From Candidatus Woesearchaeota archaeon (GTDB lineage Archaea > Nanobdellota > Nanobdellia > Woesearchaeales > UBA525): DNA of 64,000 bases. Position 1 is the first letter of the stretch. Each line of letters begins with the position of its first letter. The notes below the pieces were generated by a model that saw only the letters and a program-made list of their open reading frames with translations, was not told where the DNA came from and made no database searches. Positions 48,783 to 57,735 of this stretch are shown piece by piece. The stretch is taken from NCBI GenBank assembly GCA_028818155.1, contig JAPPOH010000001.1, positions 124,001 through 188,000 of the forward strand. Reading direction: 5' to 3'. A program made the position numbers and the translations under genes.

Positions 48783-49805
48783 ATGCAAGAGCAGGTGCAT
48801 GACGAGGGGTTCACTCGACTAGAGGACGCGCAATTCAAACGACGCATCCAAGCGTTCCGCGAACAGTTCATGCAAGTAAAGGAAGAGATCCAACGAATGG
48901 TCGTTGGACAAGATAATGTCTTGGAAGCGCTGCTTGAAGCGCTCATCGCGAACGGCCACGTGCTTGTCGAAGGTGTCCCTGGGCTTGGAAAAACACTGAT
49001 TATCCGAACGCTCGCAAAAGTAACGGGCTGTCAGTTCTCTCGTATCCAGTTCACACCAGACCTTCTGCCAACGGACATCGTTGGTATTACAACATATGAG
49101 GAAGGGAAGGGGTTCTTCACCGTGAAAGGTCCTGTGTTCAGCAACTTCGTCCTCGCGGATGAAATTAACAGAGCGCCACCAAAAGTACAGTCTGCACTCT
49201 TAGAAAGCATGCAGGAGCGACAGGCAACGATCGGAAAGGAAACATTCCAGCTCCCAAGCCCGTTCTTGGTCATGGCGACACAGAACCCTGTTGAGCAGCT
49301 TGGAACATATAAACTTCCAGAAGCGCAAGTGGACCGGTTCCTCTACCGTGTCATGATCGGCTATCCAAAGTTTGATGAGGAAGTTGCGATACTGAAGCAG
49401 AACATCACAACCCATGAGTTCGCTGACTTTGAATTAAAGCCTGTGTTGTCACAGATGGATATTCTTGATGCACAAAAGCTCGTGAACGACATCTATGCGA
49501 ACCAGAAGATTGAACGGTACATCGTCCGGTTAGTTGATGCAACACGCAACCCGAAGAAGTACAACGTCGATCACGCAAAGTACATGTCGTACGGCGCAAG
49601 CCCACGAAGCAGCATCACGTTGTTCATTGCGAGTAAGGCGCATGCGCTGTTGAAAGGGAGAGGGTACGTCACACCTGATGACGTCAAGGATATCGCGTAT
49701 AACGCGCTCCGACACAGAATCGCGCTGAACTTCGAGGGTGAGGCAGAAGAGATCAAGCCAGAAGCGATTATTAAGGAGTTGCTTGAGAAAGTGCCGATAA
49801 TTTAG
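48783..49805 (+). CDS. MoxR-family AAA+ ATPase
   Basis: The 340-residue protein has the MoxR signature: Walker A VEGVPGLGKTLIIRTL (about residues 62-77), Walker B FVLADEINRAPPKVQSALLESMQE, the sensor region LVMATQNPVEQLGTYKLPEAQVDRF and the C-terminal lid. MoxR ATPases act with VWA proteins as chaperones for maturation or assembly of membrane and secreted complexes. Here a DUF58 gene and a VWA gene lie 0.8 kb downstream on the same strand, the usual trio, interrupted only by an aminotransferase gene on the other strand. Surface protein genes on both sides suggest the clients, which is inference. Confidence 0.92.
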   Translation: MQEQVHDEGFTRLEDAQFKRRIQAFREQFMQVKEEIQRMVVGQDNVLEALLEALIANGHVLVEGVPGLGKTLIIRTLAKVTGCQFSRIQFTPDLLPTDIVGITTYEEGKGFFTVKGPVFSNFVLADEINRAPPKVQSALLESMQERQATIGKETFQLPSPFLVMATQNPVEQLGTYKLPEAQVDRFLYRVMIGYPKFDEEVAILKQNITTHEFADFELKPVLSQMDILDAQKLVNDIYANQKIERYIVRLVDATRNPKKYNVDHAKYMSYGASPRSSITLFIASKAHALLKGRGYVTPDDVKDIAYNALRHRIALNFEGEAEEIKPEAIIKELLEKVPII

Positions 49806-50577
49806 CGTCGTAGATGCGCATGACGCTACGAACAAGCGCAGGGATTTCTAATACTATGTCATCAACCGTTTTCAGTGGCACAACTTTGGATGATGTGCTC
49901 GTGAGAAAGAGACCATACTTCTTGAGCTCATTCTTGTGCAATTTTTTCTGGAGGACACTAATGCCTTCCTCTTCTAATGCGTCAATGAGCGTTGCTCTCG
50001 TCACACCTTGCAGGATGTCTTGCTTCGGTGGCGTGTAGATTGTCGTCCCATCCGTAAAAAAGAGGTTCGTTCGCGTGCCTTCTGGAATGTACCCTTCATG
50101 ATCAACAAGCAACGCATCATATGCGCTGGCAGCCTTCGCTTGCGTGTACGCAAGATAACTCATGAGCATATTCAGCGATTTCGCGTTCGGAAAGAGCCGC
50201 TCACCAACGTAGGTAATCGTGTGTGCACCCTGTTTGTACAGTTTTTTCGGCACGAACGTCGGCGCGAGACCAAAAATGAACAACTCACCACCAACGAGGA
50301 GCATCTTGATATTGTACGCGTCCTCACCAATGTCAGCAACAAGCTCATGAACGAACCCGAGGATCTCGTTGTCCTTCCAACGAACCTGCATTCCCAGGAC
50401 TGCTGCAGAGTCACGTAAGCGCTGCACGTGCAACTCTGGAAAGAATAGATGGCCATGCCGCACTTTCATGCTCTCGTACACCCCGTACCCGTACGTGAAT
50501 GCGAGATTATCAACTGGGACAACCCCTTCAGTGACGGGAATGAGCTGTCCATTCTTTGAGAGATGCGCACCCAACAT
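49771..50577 (-). CDS. Class IV PLP-dependent aminotransferase (IlvE/Dat/PabC family)
   Basis: Starting at ATG 50577 the protein has 268 residues, matching the class IV fold: VVPVDNLAFTYGYGVYESMKVRHG at the N-terminus, RLFPNAKSLNMLMSYLA with the PLP lysine, YDALLVDHEGYIPEGTRTNLFF and LQGVTRATLIDALEEEGI. Members include branched-chain and D-amino acid aminotransferases and aminodeoxychorismate lyase; sequence alone does not choose. The upstream extension of the frame runs antisense to the DUF58 gene and is rejected. It shares a TATA box with that gene and overlaps moxR by 35 nt at the 3' ends. Confidence 0.88.
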   Translation of the reverse strand: MLGAHLSKNGQLIPVTEGVVPVDNLAFTYGYGVYESMKVRHGHLFFPELHVQRLRDSAAVLGMQVRWKDNEILGFVHELVADIGEDAYNIKMLLVGGELFIFGLAPTFVPKKLYKQGAHTITYVGERLFPNAKSLNMLMSYLAYTQAKAASAYDALLVDHEGYIPEGTRTNLFFTDGTTIYTPPKQDILQGVTRATLIDALEEEGISVLQKKLHKNELKKYGLFLTSTSSKVVPLKTVDDIVLEIPALVRSVMRIYDAKLSALSQATP

Positions 50578-50598
50578 ACTGGGTGAGAGAGAACTAAG

Positions 50599-50608
50599 AT
50601 TTATAAAC
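50599..50608. promoter_or_regulatory. Shared bidirectional TATA box (aminotransferase / DUF58)
   Basis: ATTTATAAAC lies midway between ATG 50577 (minus) and ATG 50630 (plus), 53 nt apart. Fourth example of this geometry in the window. Confidence 0.6.
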
Positions 50609-50629
50609 CCTCCCTCGGAAAAGAGAGGT

Positions 50630-51532
50630 ATGCGGGTGAAGCAACTCGACCTGAATCTCAGCCCGAAGGTCAGTTCAAAGGAGGTGAAAGCACGCCGCCG
50701 TGTTCTCTCACGGACGCTCGAAGGTGCCTGGAACGCGTTCGTGAAAGGCCAAGGTATGGAATTCGCGGGGTTCCGGAAGTACACGTTTGGTGACGACGCA
50801 TCGCGTATCGACTGGGGAGCGAGTCTCAGGGCGAAAGACACGCTCGTCCGTGAGTTCGAAGAATACAAGAACGTGAACGTGCTGTTCCTGTTCGACGTCT
50901 CCGATTCAATGTTGCTCTCAAGCCAGAAGAAACTCAAGGCAGAGTACGCAGCGGAGATCATCTTTGAAGTCTCCCTCGCTATTCTCGACAACGGCGACTC
51001 TGTTGGGTATGCAATGTTCAGCGATCGTGTGGTGAACAAGCAAATGCCAGGTGTTGGCTCCGGACTCGTTTCGAAAATGTCCTATGCATTCATGGATCCA
51101 AGAAACTACGGAGGAAAGAAGAGATTCGATAAAGTGATGGGCGTTGCGAATGCATTCCTCAGTCAACCTGCACTTGTCATCCTCGTTTCCGACTTTATTA
51201 ATCTGGGAAAAAACTGGGAGCAATATATTCGTATGATCGCACAAAAGTTTGATATCATCGGCATTATGGTCCGTGACCCGAGAGATGCAATATTTCCAGA
51301 GACCGCAAGTCAGTTCCTGCTTGAAGACCCGCTTTCAGGCGAGCGTATCTACGTTGATGTGCAACAATGCAAGGAGATCTTCGAGGAACATGCACAGAAA
51401 GAGGAAGAATACATCAAGAATGTGTTTAGCAGCGTGAACGCATCGTGCGTGAAGATCGACACAAGCAATAACGACTTATTGTACCCGATCTTACACCACT
51501 TCCAACGACGAAAAGGAATCATTAAGGGATAG
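50630..51532 (+). CDS. DUF58 protein
   Basis: The 300-residue protein has the DUF58 core GQGMEFAGFRKYTFGDDASRIDWGASLRAKDTLVREF near residues 40-75, followed by a VWA-like fold (VLFLFDVSDSML, then ILVSDFINLG). DUF58 proteins accompany MoxR ATPases and VWA proteins and are thought to act in complex assembly. The MIDAS-like D-x-S-x-S is present as DVSDS. ATG 50630 is fixed by the shared TATA. The VWA membrane protein follows after a 1-nt gap, so the two form an operon. Confidence 0.9.
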   Translation: MRVKQLDLNLSPKVSSKEVKARRRVLSRTLEGAWNAFVKGQGMEFAGFRKYTFGDDASRIDWGASLRAKDTLVREFEEYKNVNVLFLFDVSDSMLLSSQKKLKAEYAAEIIFEVSLAILDNGDSVGYAMFSDRVVNKQMPGVGSGLVSKMSYAFMDPRNYGGKKRFDKVMGVANAFLSQPALVILVSDFINLGKNWEQYIRMIAQKFDIIGIMVRDPRDAIFPETASQFLLEDPLSGERIYVDVQQCKEIFEEHAQKEEEYIKNVFSSVNASCVKIDTSNNDLLYPILHHFQRRKGIIKG

Positions 51533-51533
51533 C

Positions 51534-52493
51534 ATGGTTAGTGTCACATTCACAAACCCAGAATACTTGTGGTTTCTCGTTATGCTCCCTGTCTTGGTGG
51601 CCGCGCACTTCTTTATTCTCAGGCATACAAAACGAAAAGCGCTTAAGTTCGCAAACTTTGTCGTCTTAAAACGAGCGACAGGACAGAAGTATATCACAAA
51701 GAATTACACAATTCTTGTCCTTAGATTATGTATCGTTCTCTGTGCAGTCCTTGCTGTTTCGCAAACGATTATCTGGTACGAAGGCGAGACGAACGAGAAC
51801 GAGTATGTGATCGCACTTGACACGAGTGCGAGCATGGCCGCAAAAGATTTTCAGCCGACGCGCATGGCTGCTGCGATCTCGTACGCCAAGGAATTCGTCG
51901 AGGTGCTTGACAGGAACACTCGTGTTGGCCTCGTGAGTTTTTCTGGCGTAACGTTCATTGAACAGCCACTTACAAACGATAAAAAGGACTTACGGGACTC
52001 ACTTGATGATTTCGAGATTTCTGCAGCCGGGACAGATATTCCGGGCGCAACCATTACAAGCACAAACCTCCTTATTAACGCAGAGAAAGGACGAGCAGTC
52101 ATTCTTATTACTGATGGAAGCAACACGATCGAGACCTTTCATAGTAAGAGCCTGCAGCGTGCAACACAGTACGCAAAGATTAACAGGGTGAAGATTCACA
52201 CAATAGGTGTTGGCACCGATACGAACGCGCCAATCGGCTACTTACCAACGTACTATAATGTGAGCGCAACATACAACGATGAGAACTTGCAGTACATCTC
52301 GAATGCGACAGGAGGGGATCACTACCGCGCATTCAGCGAGGAAGAGCTTGCGGCAGCATACAAAGATATTCAGTCAGCAGAAAAGACAAGCACATTGAAA
52401 CTTGATACGACTCCCGGGCTCATGCTTATCACGTTGATTCTCATTCTTGTGGAGTGGATTCTCCTGAGTACAAGGTTTCGAATGTTACCCTGA
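51534..52493 (+). CDS. BatA-like membrane VWA protein
   Basis: The 319-residue protein has two N-terminal membrane helices (LWFLVMLPVLVAAHFFIL and ILVLRLCIVLCAVLAVSQTI), a VWA domain with an intact MIDAS (ALDTSASM, then T in GVTFIEQPL and D in ILITDGSNT) and a C-terminal membrane helix (LMLITLILILVEWILL). This is the BatA/B layout. With MoxR and DUF58 it completes the trio. The VWA domain lies between the second and last helices and may contact secreted or surface clients on the outer side. Confidence 0.9.
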   Translation: MVSVTFTNPEYLWFLVMLPVLVAAHFFILRHTKRKALKFANFVVLKRATGQKYITKNYTILVLRLCIVLCAVLAVSQTIIWYEGETNENEYVIALDTSASMAAKDFQPTRMAAAISYAKEFVEVLDRNTRVGLVSFSGVTFIEQPLTNDKKDLRDSLDDFEISAAGTDIPGATITSTNLLINAEKGRAVILITDGSNTIETFHSKSLQRATQYAKINRVKIHTIGVGTDTNAPIGYLPTYYNVSATYNDENLQYISNATGGDHYRAFSEEELAAAYKDIQSAEKTSTLKLDTTPGLMLITLILILVEWILLSTRFRMLP

Positions 52494-53135
52494 ATAGTAA
52501 TCTGTTGCGCCAGAGCCACATTCCATCGTGAACTCACCATCTTGTGAACAGATGATTTGATTCCCTGTCTTATCCCACTGTCGCGTCCGGGACTCTTGAA
52601 TGTCACTAAAACTGCAACACACTGCTCGCACGGCAGTCTTGATGATATCAAGCGTATCATCCACGTGATCTTGGCACGTGTTCAGCTCCGCTTTCATCTC
52701 AACATTGTGCTGCTCAACCTCGGTAATGCGGCTCTCGCATGTGGCGATTGCGGTGTCATGTTGTTCTTGCACGGTCGCTGTGCTTTCTGCACACGTCTCG
52801 TACCGCGCATCTGCTGCTTGTATCGCGTCTTCACACTGTGTACGGAGCCGCTCCTCTGATGTGATGGTTTGCGCTAAGGTACTTTTTTCTTGTTCGCACG
52901 TAGCGATGTTTGCATCGCGGGCTGCAATCGCTGCTTTGAGTGTGATTTTCTCTTGCTCAACCGATGCCTGCTCTGTTTTGAACTCACTTGTCTTCGCCGC
53001 AAGTTCCTGGAGATTATGCTGTAGTGAGCTTGTTTTGTAGATGCCACCAAGGAAGAATGCAACGAGCGCCACCATAACGAATGCACCGATGAGGAGTGGC
53101 GCTTTCGGCACATTTTCTATGTTTACTGAGGACAT
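52485..53135 (-). CDS. Membrane-anchored coiled-coil protein
   Basis: A 216-residue product has one N-terminal membrane helix (PLLIGAFVMVALVAFFLGGI) and then a long coiled coil (about residues 40-165; EQEKITLKAAIAARDANIAT) in which Cys residues recur in the stalk (ATCEQEK, TQCEDAI, ETCAES, ATCESR, NTCQDH), and a small Cys-containing head (AVCCSF, IICSQDG, MECGSG). The recurring Cys could link coils by disulfides outside the cell. No family is recognised. A TATATAGG-type box near 53162 lies 27 nt upstream. Confidence 0.65.
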   Translation of the reverse strand: MSSVNIENVPKAPLLIGAFVMVALVAFFLGGIYKTSSLQHNLQELAAKTSEFKTEQASVEQEKITLKAAIAARDANIATCEQEKSTLAQTITSEERLRTQCEDAIQAADARYETCAESTATVQEQHDTAIATCESRITEVEQHNVEMKAELNTCQDHVDDTLDIIKTAVRAVCCSFSDIQESRTRQWDKTGNQIICSQDGEFTMECGSGATDYYSG

Positions 53136-53177
53136 GGTAGCATGCTACGAAGATGCGTTTATATAGGTTTAGCAAAT

Positions 53178-54227
53178 CTACTGCTTCTCTATGAGGAGTC
53201 TGAGGGCACCAGGACCTTGGAGCTGTGAGCTGTTGTGCACATCGACACAATCAAAGACGTGTAACCCTTCACCTGCATCGCTGACAAGTGCGTTTGTGGG
53301 TATAACAACATCATCCATCGTTATGTTCTGGACGATAACGGTCCCTTCTTTCACGACAATGTCGAGCGCATGCGGCCCTTTCGGCAGTATGAGTGAGAAT
53401 GTTTCTTCCGATGTTATCGGATTCGCATCAGCATACAGCGTATAGGTCCCCCCTCCGCGCGTGTTTACTGTCACCAGCACCTCTTCTTGGATGGTGTCAA
53501 CGACAAACGGATCATGTAAGCATGTTGTTTCAATAATCTCTTTTTTGTTGTACTCTGTCCACACAGTGGGGTTCGTAATCGTATATTTTGGCAGATTACT
53601 GATGTTCTTGGCAAGTATGCCGAGCTCATCCTCGCGTAGCTCTGCCGCAAGTGTATCGTAGCGTTCCGCACCCCCGAATGATGCACTTAACTTTCGAATA
53701 TCTTCCAGAGTTATTTCGTATGCTTTCTTATAGAAATTCGTGCTTTGCTGTAGCTCATCAAACTCTTCTTGCAGGCTGCTCAGCTCAGCGTTGAGTGTGG
53801 TGATATGACAATATTGGATGGTCACGGCAACAAAGAAGAGGAATACAAAGAAGACGATCCCCATGAGGTTCCTGGTGAGATTATCTTTTTTGAAGTGTGT
53901 ATACTGTTTCTTTTTCGTGATACGCCTGAGATCACGTGAGATATGGGTGATGTGACCTGTGACTTGTTGCGGTCGCTTCTTGATGCGTTTCCAATTCACG
54001 ACAGCGACACGTTTGAGGTCGTTCGTAACGTGGCGCAGCAGTGAGGGGAGTGCTTGTCTCTTCGTACTGCGACGAGAATGTGTGGCCTCTTGCAGTGCAG
54101 GTTCATGCGTCTTGCGTGCATGCTTCTGCGGTGCCGTAGCATCCGCCTCGGTTTTGCTCTTCTGGGCTGCGCGTTGCCGATGTGCACGAGCGCGTCCACG
54201 TCTCCTTCGTCGTCGTCTTTTTGACAT
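53178..54227 (-). CDS. Single-pass membrane protein with very basic cytoplasmic tail
   Basis: The 349-residue protein opens with a highly basic region of about 115 residues (starts SKRRRRRRRGRARAHRQRAA, then many Lys/Arg), followed by a membrane helix (LMGIVFFVFLFFVAVTIQY), a coiled coil (LNAELSSLQEEFDELQQST) and a beta-rich ectodomain. By the positive-inside rule the basic part is cytoplasmic, where it could bind nucleic acid or acidic lipids. A TTTTTTAAAT box near 54252 is 25 nt from the ATG. No family is recognised. Confidence 0.65.
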   Translation of the reverse strand: MSKRRRRRRRGRARAHRQRAAQKSKTEADATAPQKHARKTHEPALQEATHSRRSTKRQALPSLLRHVTNDLKRVAVVNWKRIKKRPQQVTGHITHISRDLRRITKKKQYTHFKKDNLTRNLMGIVFFVFLFFVAVTIQYCHITTLNAELSSLQEEFDELQQSTNFYKKAYEITLEDIRKLSASFGGAERYDTLAAELREDELGILAKNISNLPKYTITNPTVWTEYNKKEIIETTCLHDPFVVDTIQEEVLVTVNTRGGGTYTLYADANPITSEETFSLILPKGPHALDIVVKEGTVIVQNITMDDVVIPTNALVSDAGEGLHVFDCVDVHNSSQLQGPGALRLLIEKQ

Positions 54228-54275
54228 TACTTATGAGGAGTAGCAGCTAATTTAAAAAAGTACCTGTGGAGCGTA

Positions 54276-57200
54276 CTATTTTCCTTTCGTGCCGAAGTAT
54301 ATTCCGAATGAGATGAGAATAAGCAGGATGAGCAAGAGTAGTGGCCAGATGAACACGCTCCCACCTGCGCCTGTGACAGCACCAGTTATCGCATTCGATG
54401 GGTCTTCACCTTCCTCGACCTGCTCGAGAATGTCTTTGACAGAGGAGCTGACAAGCTCTTTCTCATCGTCTGAGAGCACAGTATCAGTATTCGCAAGGTC
54501 TAATGAAGGTGCAGGTTGATTCGCTGTACATGATCCATCGCTTGTCTGATGGTAACCAGGCGAGCAGCCGCCACTTGCGCCACCGCTCGTGACTTGCTGA
54601 TTTGTAGTTGACTCAGGACTACTCCCATCTGAAACAGTAACTGTTGAGCTGCTCGTGAACGTTTCATTACAGAAATTCGTGAATGATGCGAGGATATTGA
54701 ATGCTCCGAGCGCGTCAGGCGCAGTGAGGGTTGTTACCCACGTGTTCAACAGAACAGCGACAGATTCTCCATTGACTGAGAGGGTCTTTCCACTCAAGTC
54801 CACTTCTGGAGCGCCTGTCTGTTCGACAGTCCCGCCAACAGTAATCTCAGCACCAGGTAGTGCTGGGTTCGGACTCACAGAGAGGATTGACACAGTGTAG
54901 TCAACACATGTCTGTACTGAAACATTACTTGACCCGTTGACGACAACAGCGTCTGCGCTTGCGGTACATGATACTTCGAAATCACCAAGTTGCGTAAATG
55001 TGTGCTGGACGTCATTGACGTTCAATCCTGTGAGCGTCATCCCATCACCGAAGTCCCAATCATAGCTTGTTGGTGTGAAACCCGCAACATCGCATGTGAA
55101 TGCGAAATTGTTCTCACCAGGCAACTGGGCTACTGTCACAGCTGCACTCGGTGGCGTGTTTGCGTCAACAGTGATGCCAAGTGTGCCGATCTGCCAATTC
55201 TCGCCATCGGTTGCTGTACATGCGACAGTGTATGCTCCGTTCGCGGCATATGTGTGCGCGACGCTGTTATTCGTGGAGTTTGCGATGATATCGCCATCGC
55301 CGAAGTACCAGTAATAATTCGTTGCTGCGAAGCCAGCAACATCACAGAGGAAGTGATAACTGCTCCCCATCGGGTAGTTTTCGAGAACACTAACATTTAC
55401 CGTTGCTTCTGTGTCGAGTGGCTCGAACTCGCAGAACGGACCTTCTCCATAGACGGTGTCAATTGCTCGATCGCCGTAGAACGGCGCGAATGGGAACGGC
55501 TCCCCACAAATGAGGATTTCTTGATGTGCGCATGCAGGAGGTGTAACGAGGAATGTTCGTTGTGTTCCTGCAGCAACGTCTCCTGTATGTGCGTCAAAGA
55601 GTGTTTGATCTTCAGTGAGTAGCGAGTACATGCTGTATGCTGTGAGGCTTACTGTGTACGTGTGCGCCCCGTCATTCGTGACGGTAACTCTATCATTTTC
55701 GATCTCGCCGCGAAGGAGGCCGGCAGCCACTGCTTCTTCACATGTTTGCTCAACGAGTGTGCATGTCTCTGTGCATGTTGATCCCACAGGAGCGCTGCCA
55801 TCGCATGCTTCATAGCCATCATTGAGTGGGCCGCCGGTTCCGGCATCGTTCGGTTCTTGCTGAATGTCGTCACCACAATACGTGTCAACATCAGGAACAC
55901 AATAATTTGTGTTGTAGAAGCACGTAAGCGGGTTGCAGCTCAATGAGCCGCCAACAAATCGACCGACGTCTGTGCAGTCAGTTGCACCGTTCAGGAGTTG
56001 TGTGAGCTCGACAGTAACGAGCATGTCTTCCCCTGTGTTGAGCGTGCCTGTGTACGAGCCATCAGGGAGTTGTGTGAGGATGCTTGCTGAGACAAGTGAT
56101 CCGTTTGTTGCGTTTATCGTATTCGTGAGCGCGTTGAATGTAAGTGTCCACTCCTGTGTTCCGATCGTGAGAACGCCAGTCCAGACGCGATCTACCGTGG
56201 TGAGTGTTCCCACAGTTGTATTTCCTGATGCGTTTGTGAGGGTAACGAGTGCATCACCGACGTCGCATGCTTCGTGCGCTTGTACAGTACCATCTCGACA
56301 GTCGCTCGTGTCAACGATCTCGCATGCAATGCAGACTTCGTCCTCACCAACACCATCTGTGCCATCGCATGCCTCTTCTTGATTCATGATACCATCTCCA
56401 CAGTATGGGACGGCAACAAGTGTACATGTTTCGTCGCATGTTTGGTGTTCACCAACTCCGTCTTCGCCATCGCATTCTTCGAACCCATCATTGAGTGGGC
56501 CGCCGAGTGCTTCAGTGTTCGGTGATTGTTGTATTCCGTCCCCACAGTAGGAGAGTTGAATCTTCTGACAGTTTCCTGTACAGGCTTCGTGCTCGCCAAG
56601 GCCATCTGTGCCATCGCACTGTTCTGATTCTTGGTTCAAGACGCCATCGCCGCAATAGTTGAGGACGTTGTAGAACTCACAGAGCACAACGTCTGATTTT
56701 CCAATCATGAGATCGGTGATCGTGTCAACGCCGTCAAAGACGCCATTTTCTTCTGAACAGAATGCGTCGTTGAGTGTGAACCCTTGTTGCAGGATCTCTT
56801 TGAGGACCACTGTCGTGAGTAATTCTCCCTCTACGGGGATTTCAACGATGGCAAACCCTTGATCGTCTGTTGTTTCGAGCGATGAGCTGCCATTCGTTAG
56901 ATTGATTGTGAAGTTCCACCCTGCTGCTGGCACACCTTCCACGTATTTTCGTACGGTGAGCGTCCCACCACAGAGTTCATCTGAGAGGACTGCGAGGTCG
57001 CTCGCCAGTTCATCGAAGTCTGATGTGATGACTGCGTCAGGGCTCGAGATTGCTTCGAGGTTGCTGATCTCGATGTCATCACCAATTGCGAGTGTAACAA
57101 TACGTACCCCGTCCGCTTTGATTGCGTCCGCTTCTACAACTGCAGCTGCAAGTGCTGCAGGCCGCTGAACACGAACATCGTTTCCGATTCTGTTCGGTGC

Positions 57201-57611
57201 ACCATCTGACGCGAAGACGTATAGGTCTGGCTTCGTATCTCGGTTGTCGTACATGCTGTGCGCTTTGACGAGTGCATCTTGCCAGTTCGTGAACTGCCCA
57301 ATAACGGTGTTGTCGATCGCGTTTTTGACAAGGGTTGGATTCCCTGTGTAGTTTTGTGTAATGTTTGCGACGTTCTGGAACTCAACCACAGCTATTTGTG
57401 TTGGTGTATTCGGAATGAAGGCATCAACGAACCCCTTGAATGCGGTTCGCATGGTTGCAAGCTCTGTTTCGTCAATGGAGCTGGAGCTGTCCATGATGAG
57501 TACCATATCAATCCCGCAGGATTCTGCGAGTTCGGGGTTCGCAACTGCGGTGACAGGGGCTTGTATGAGTAGTGCAATGAAGAGAAATATATGAAGTCGC
57601 GCCAGTTTCAT
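54276..57611 (-). CDS. Large surface protein with VWA, Cys-rich repeats and PKD domains
   Basis: The 1111-residue product has a signal peptide (ARLHIFLFIALLIQAPVTAV) and a VWA domain (about residues 33-200) with MIDAS DSSSS. Cna-B-like beta segments follow, then tandem Cys-rich repeats (YCGDGIMNQEEACDGTDGVG type, about 310-440 and 550-600) like the Myxococcus Cys-rich repeat, two PKD domains (YYWYFGDGD and YDWDFGDGM with the W-x-F-G-D-G motif) and a C-terminal membrane helix. ATG 57611, preceded by AAGGTAACG, is the likely start: the signal peptide begins there, and the frame upstream adds 26 unrelated residues. It is probably an adhesin. Confidence 0.82.
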   Translation of the reverse strand: MKLARLHIFLFIALLIQAPVTAVANPELAESCGIDMVLIMDSSSSIDETELATMRTAFKGFVDAFIPNTPTQIAVVEFQNVANITQNYTGNPTLVKNAIDNTVIGQFTNWQDALVKAHSMYDNRDTKPDLYVFASDGAPNRIGNDVRVQRPAALAAAVVEADAIKADGVRIVTLAIGDDIEISNLEAISSPDAVITSDFDELASDLAVLSDELCGGTLTVRKYVEGVPAAGWNFTINLTNGSSSLETTDDQGFAIVEIPVEGELLTTVVLKEILQQGFTLNDAFCSEENGVFDGVDTITDLMIGKSDVVLCEFYNVLNYCGDGVLNQESEQCDGTDGLGEHEACTGNCQKIQLSYCGDGIQQSPNTEALGGPLNDGFEECDGEDGVGEHQTCDETCTLVAVPYCGDGIMNQEEACDGTDGVGEDEVCIACEIVDTSDCRDGTVQAHEACDVGDALVTLTNASGNTTVGTLTTVDRVWTGVLTIGTQEWTLTFNALTNTINATNGSLVSASILTQLPDGSYTGTLNTGEDMLVTVELTQLLNGATDCTDVGRFVGGSLSCNPLTCFYNTNYCVPDVDTYCGDDIQQEPNDAGTGGPLNDGYEACDGSAPVGSTCTETCTLVEQTCEEAVAAGLLRGEIENDRVTVTNDGAHTYTVSLTAYSMYSLLTEDQTLFDAHTGDVAAGTQRTFLVTPPACAHQEILICGEPFPFAPFYGDRAIDTVYGEGPFCEFEPLDTEATVNVSVLENYPMGSSYHFLCDVAGFAATNYYWYFGDGDIIANSTNNSVAHTYAANGAYTVACTATDGENWQIGTLGITVDANTPPSAAVTVAQLPGENNFAFTCDVAGFTPTSYDWDFGDGMTLTGLNVNDVQHTFTQLGDFEVSCTASADAVVVNGSSNVSVQTCVDYTVSILSVSPNPALPGAEITVGGTVEQTGAPEVDLSGKTLSVNGESVAVLLNTWVTTLTAPDALGAFNILASFTNFCNETFTSSSTVTVSDGSSPESTTNQQVTSGGASGGCSPGYHQTSDGSCTANQPAPSLDLANTDTVLSDDEKELVSSSVKDILEQVEEGEDPSNAITGAVTGAGGSVFIWPLLLLILLILISFGIYFGTKGK

Positions 57612-57718
57612 CGTTACCTTGTCCCCCTTATGTATTGCTCGGGATGCGTCGTGAGTATAAAAAGATTCCCCTCTATCCAGTAGTTTCACTTTTGATTCGA
57701 CACTAAGAAGTAATAATT

Positions 57719-57733
57719 ATAAAGAAAAAAAGG
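57719..57733 (-). terminator. T-rich terminator after the 57736-58941 gene
   Basis: Immediately after the stop codon the minus strand reads CTCCTTTTTTTCTTTA. Archaeal RNA polymerase ends at such U-rich tracts without a strong hairpin. Confidence 0.45.
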
Positions 57734-57735
57734 AG

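Noticed and set aside
50578-51039. N-terminal extension of the aminotransferase frame
   Set aside because: It is antisense to the DUF58 gene and precedes the conserved domain; the shared TATA fixes ATG 50577.
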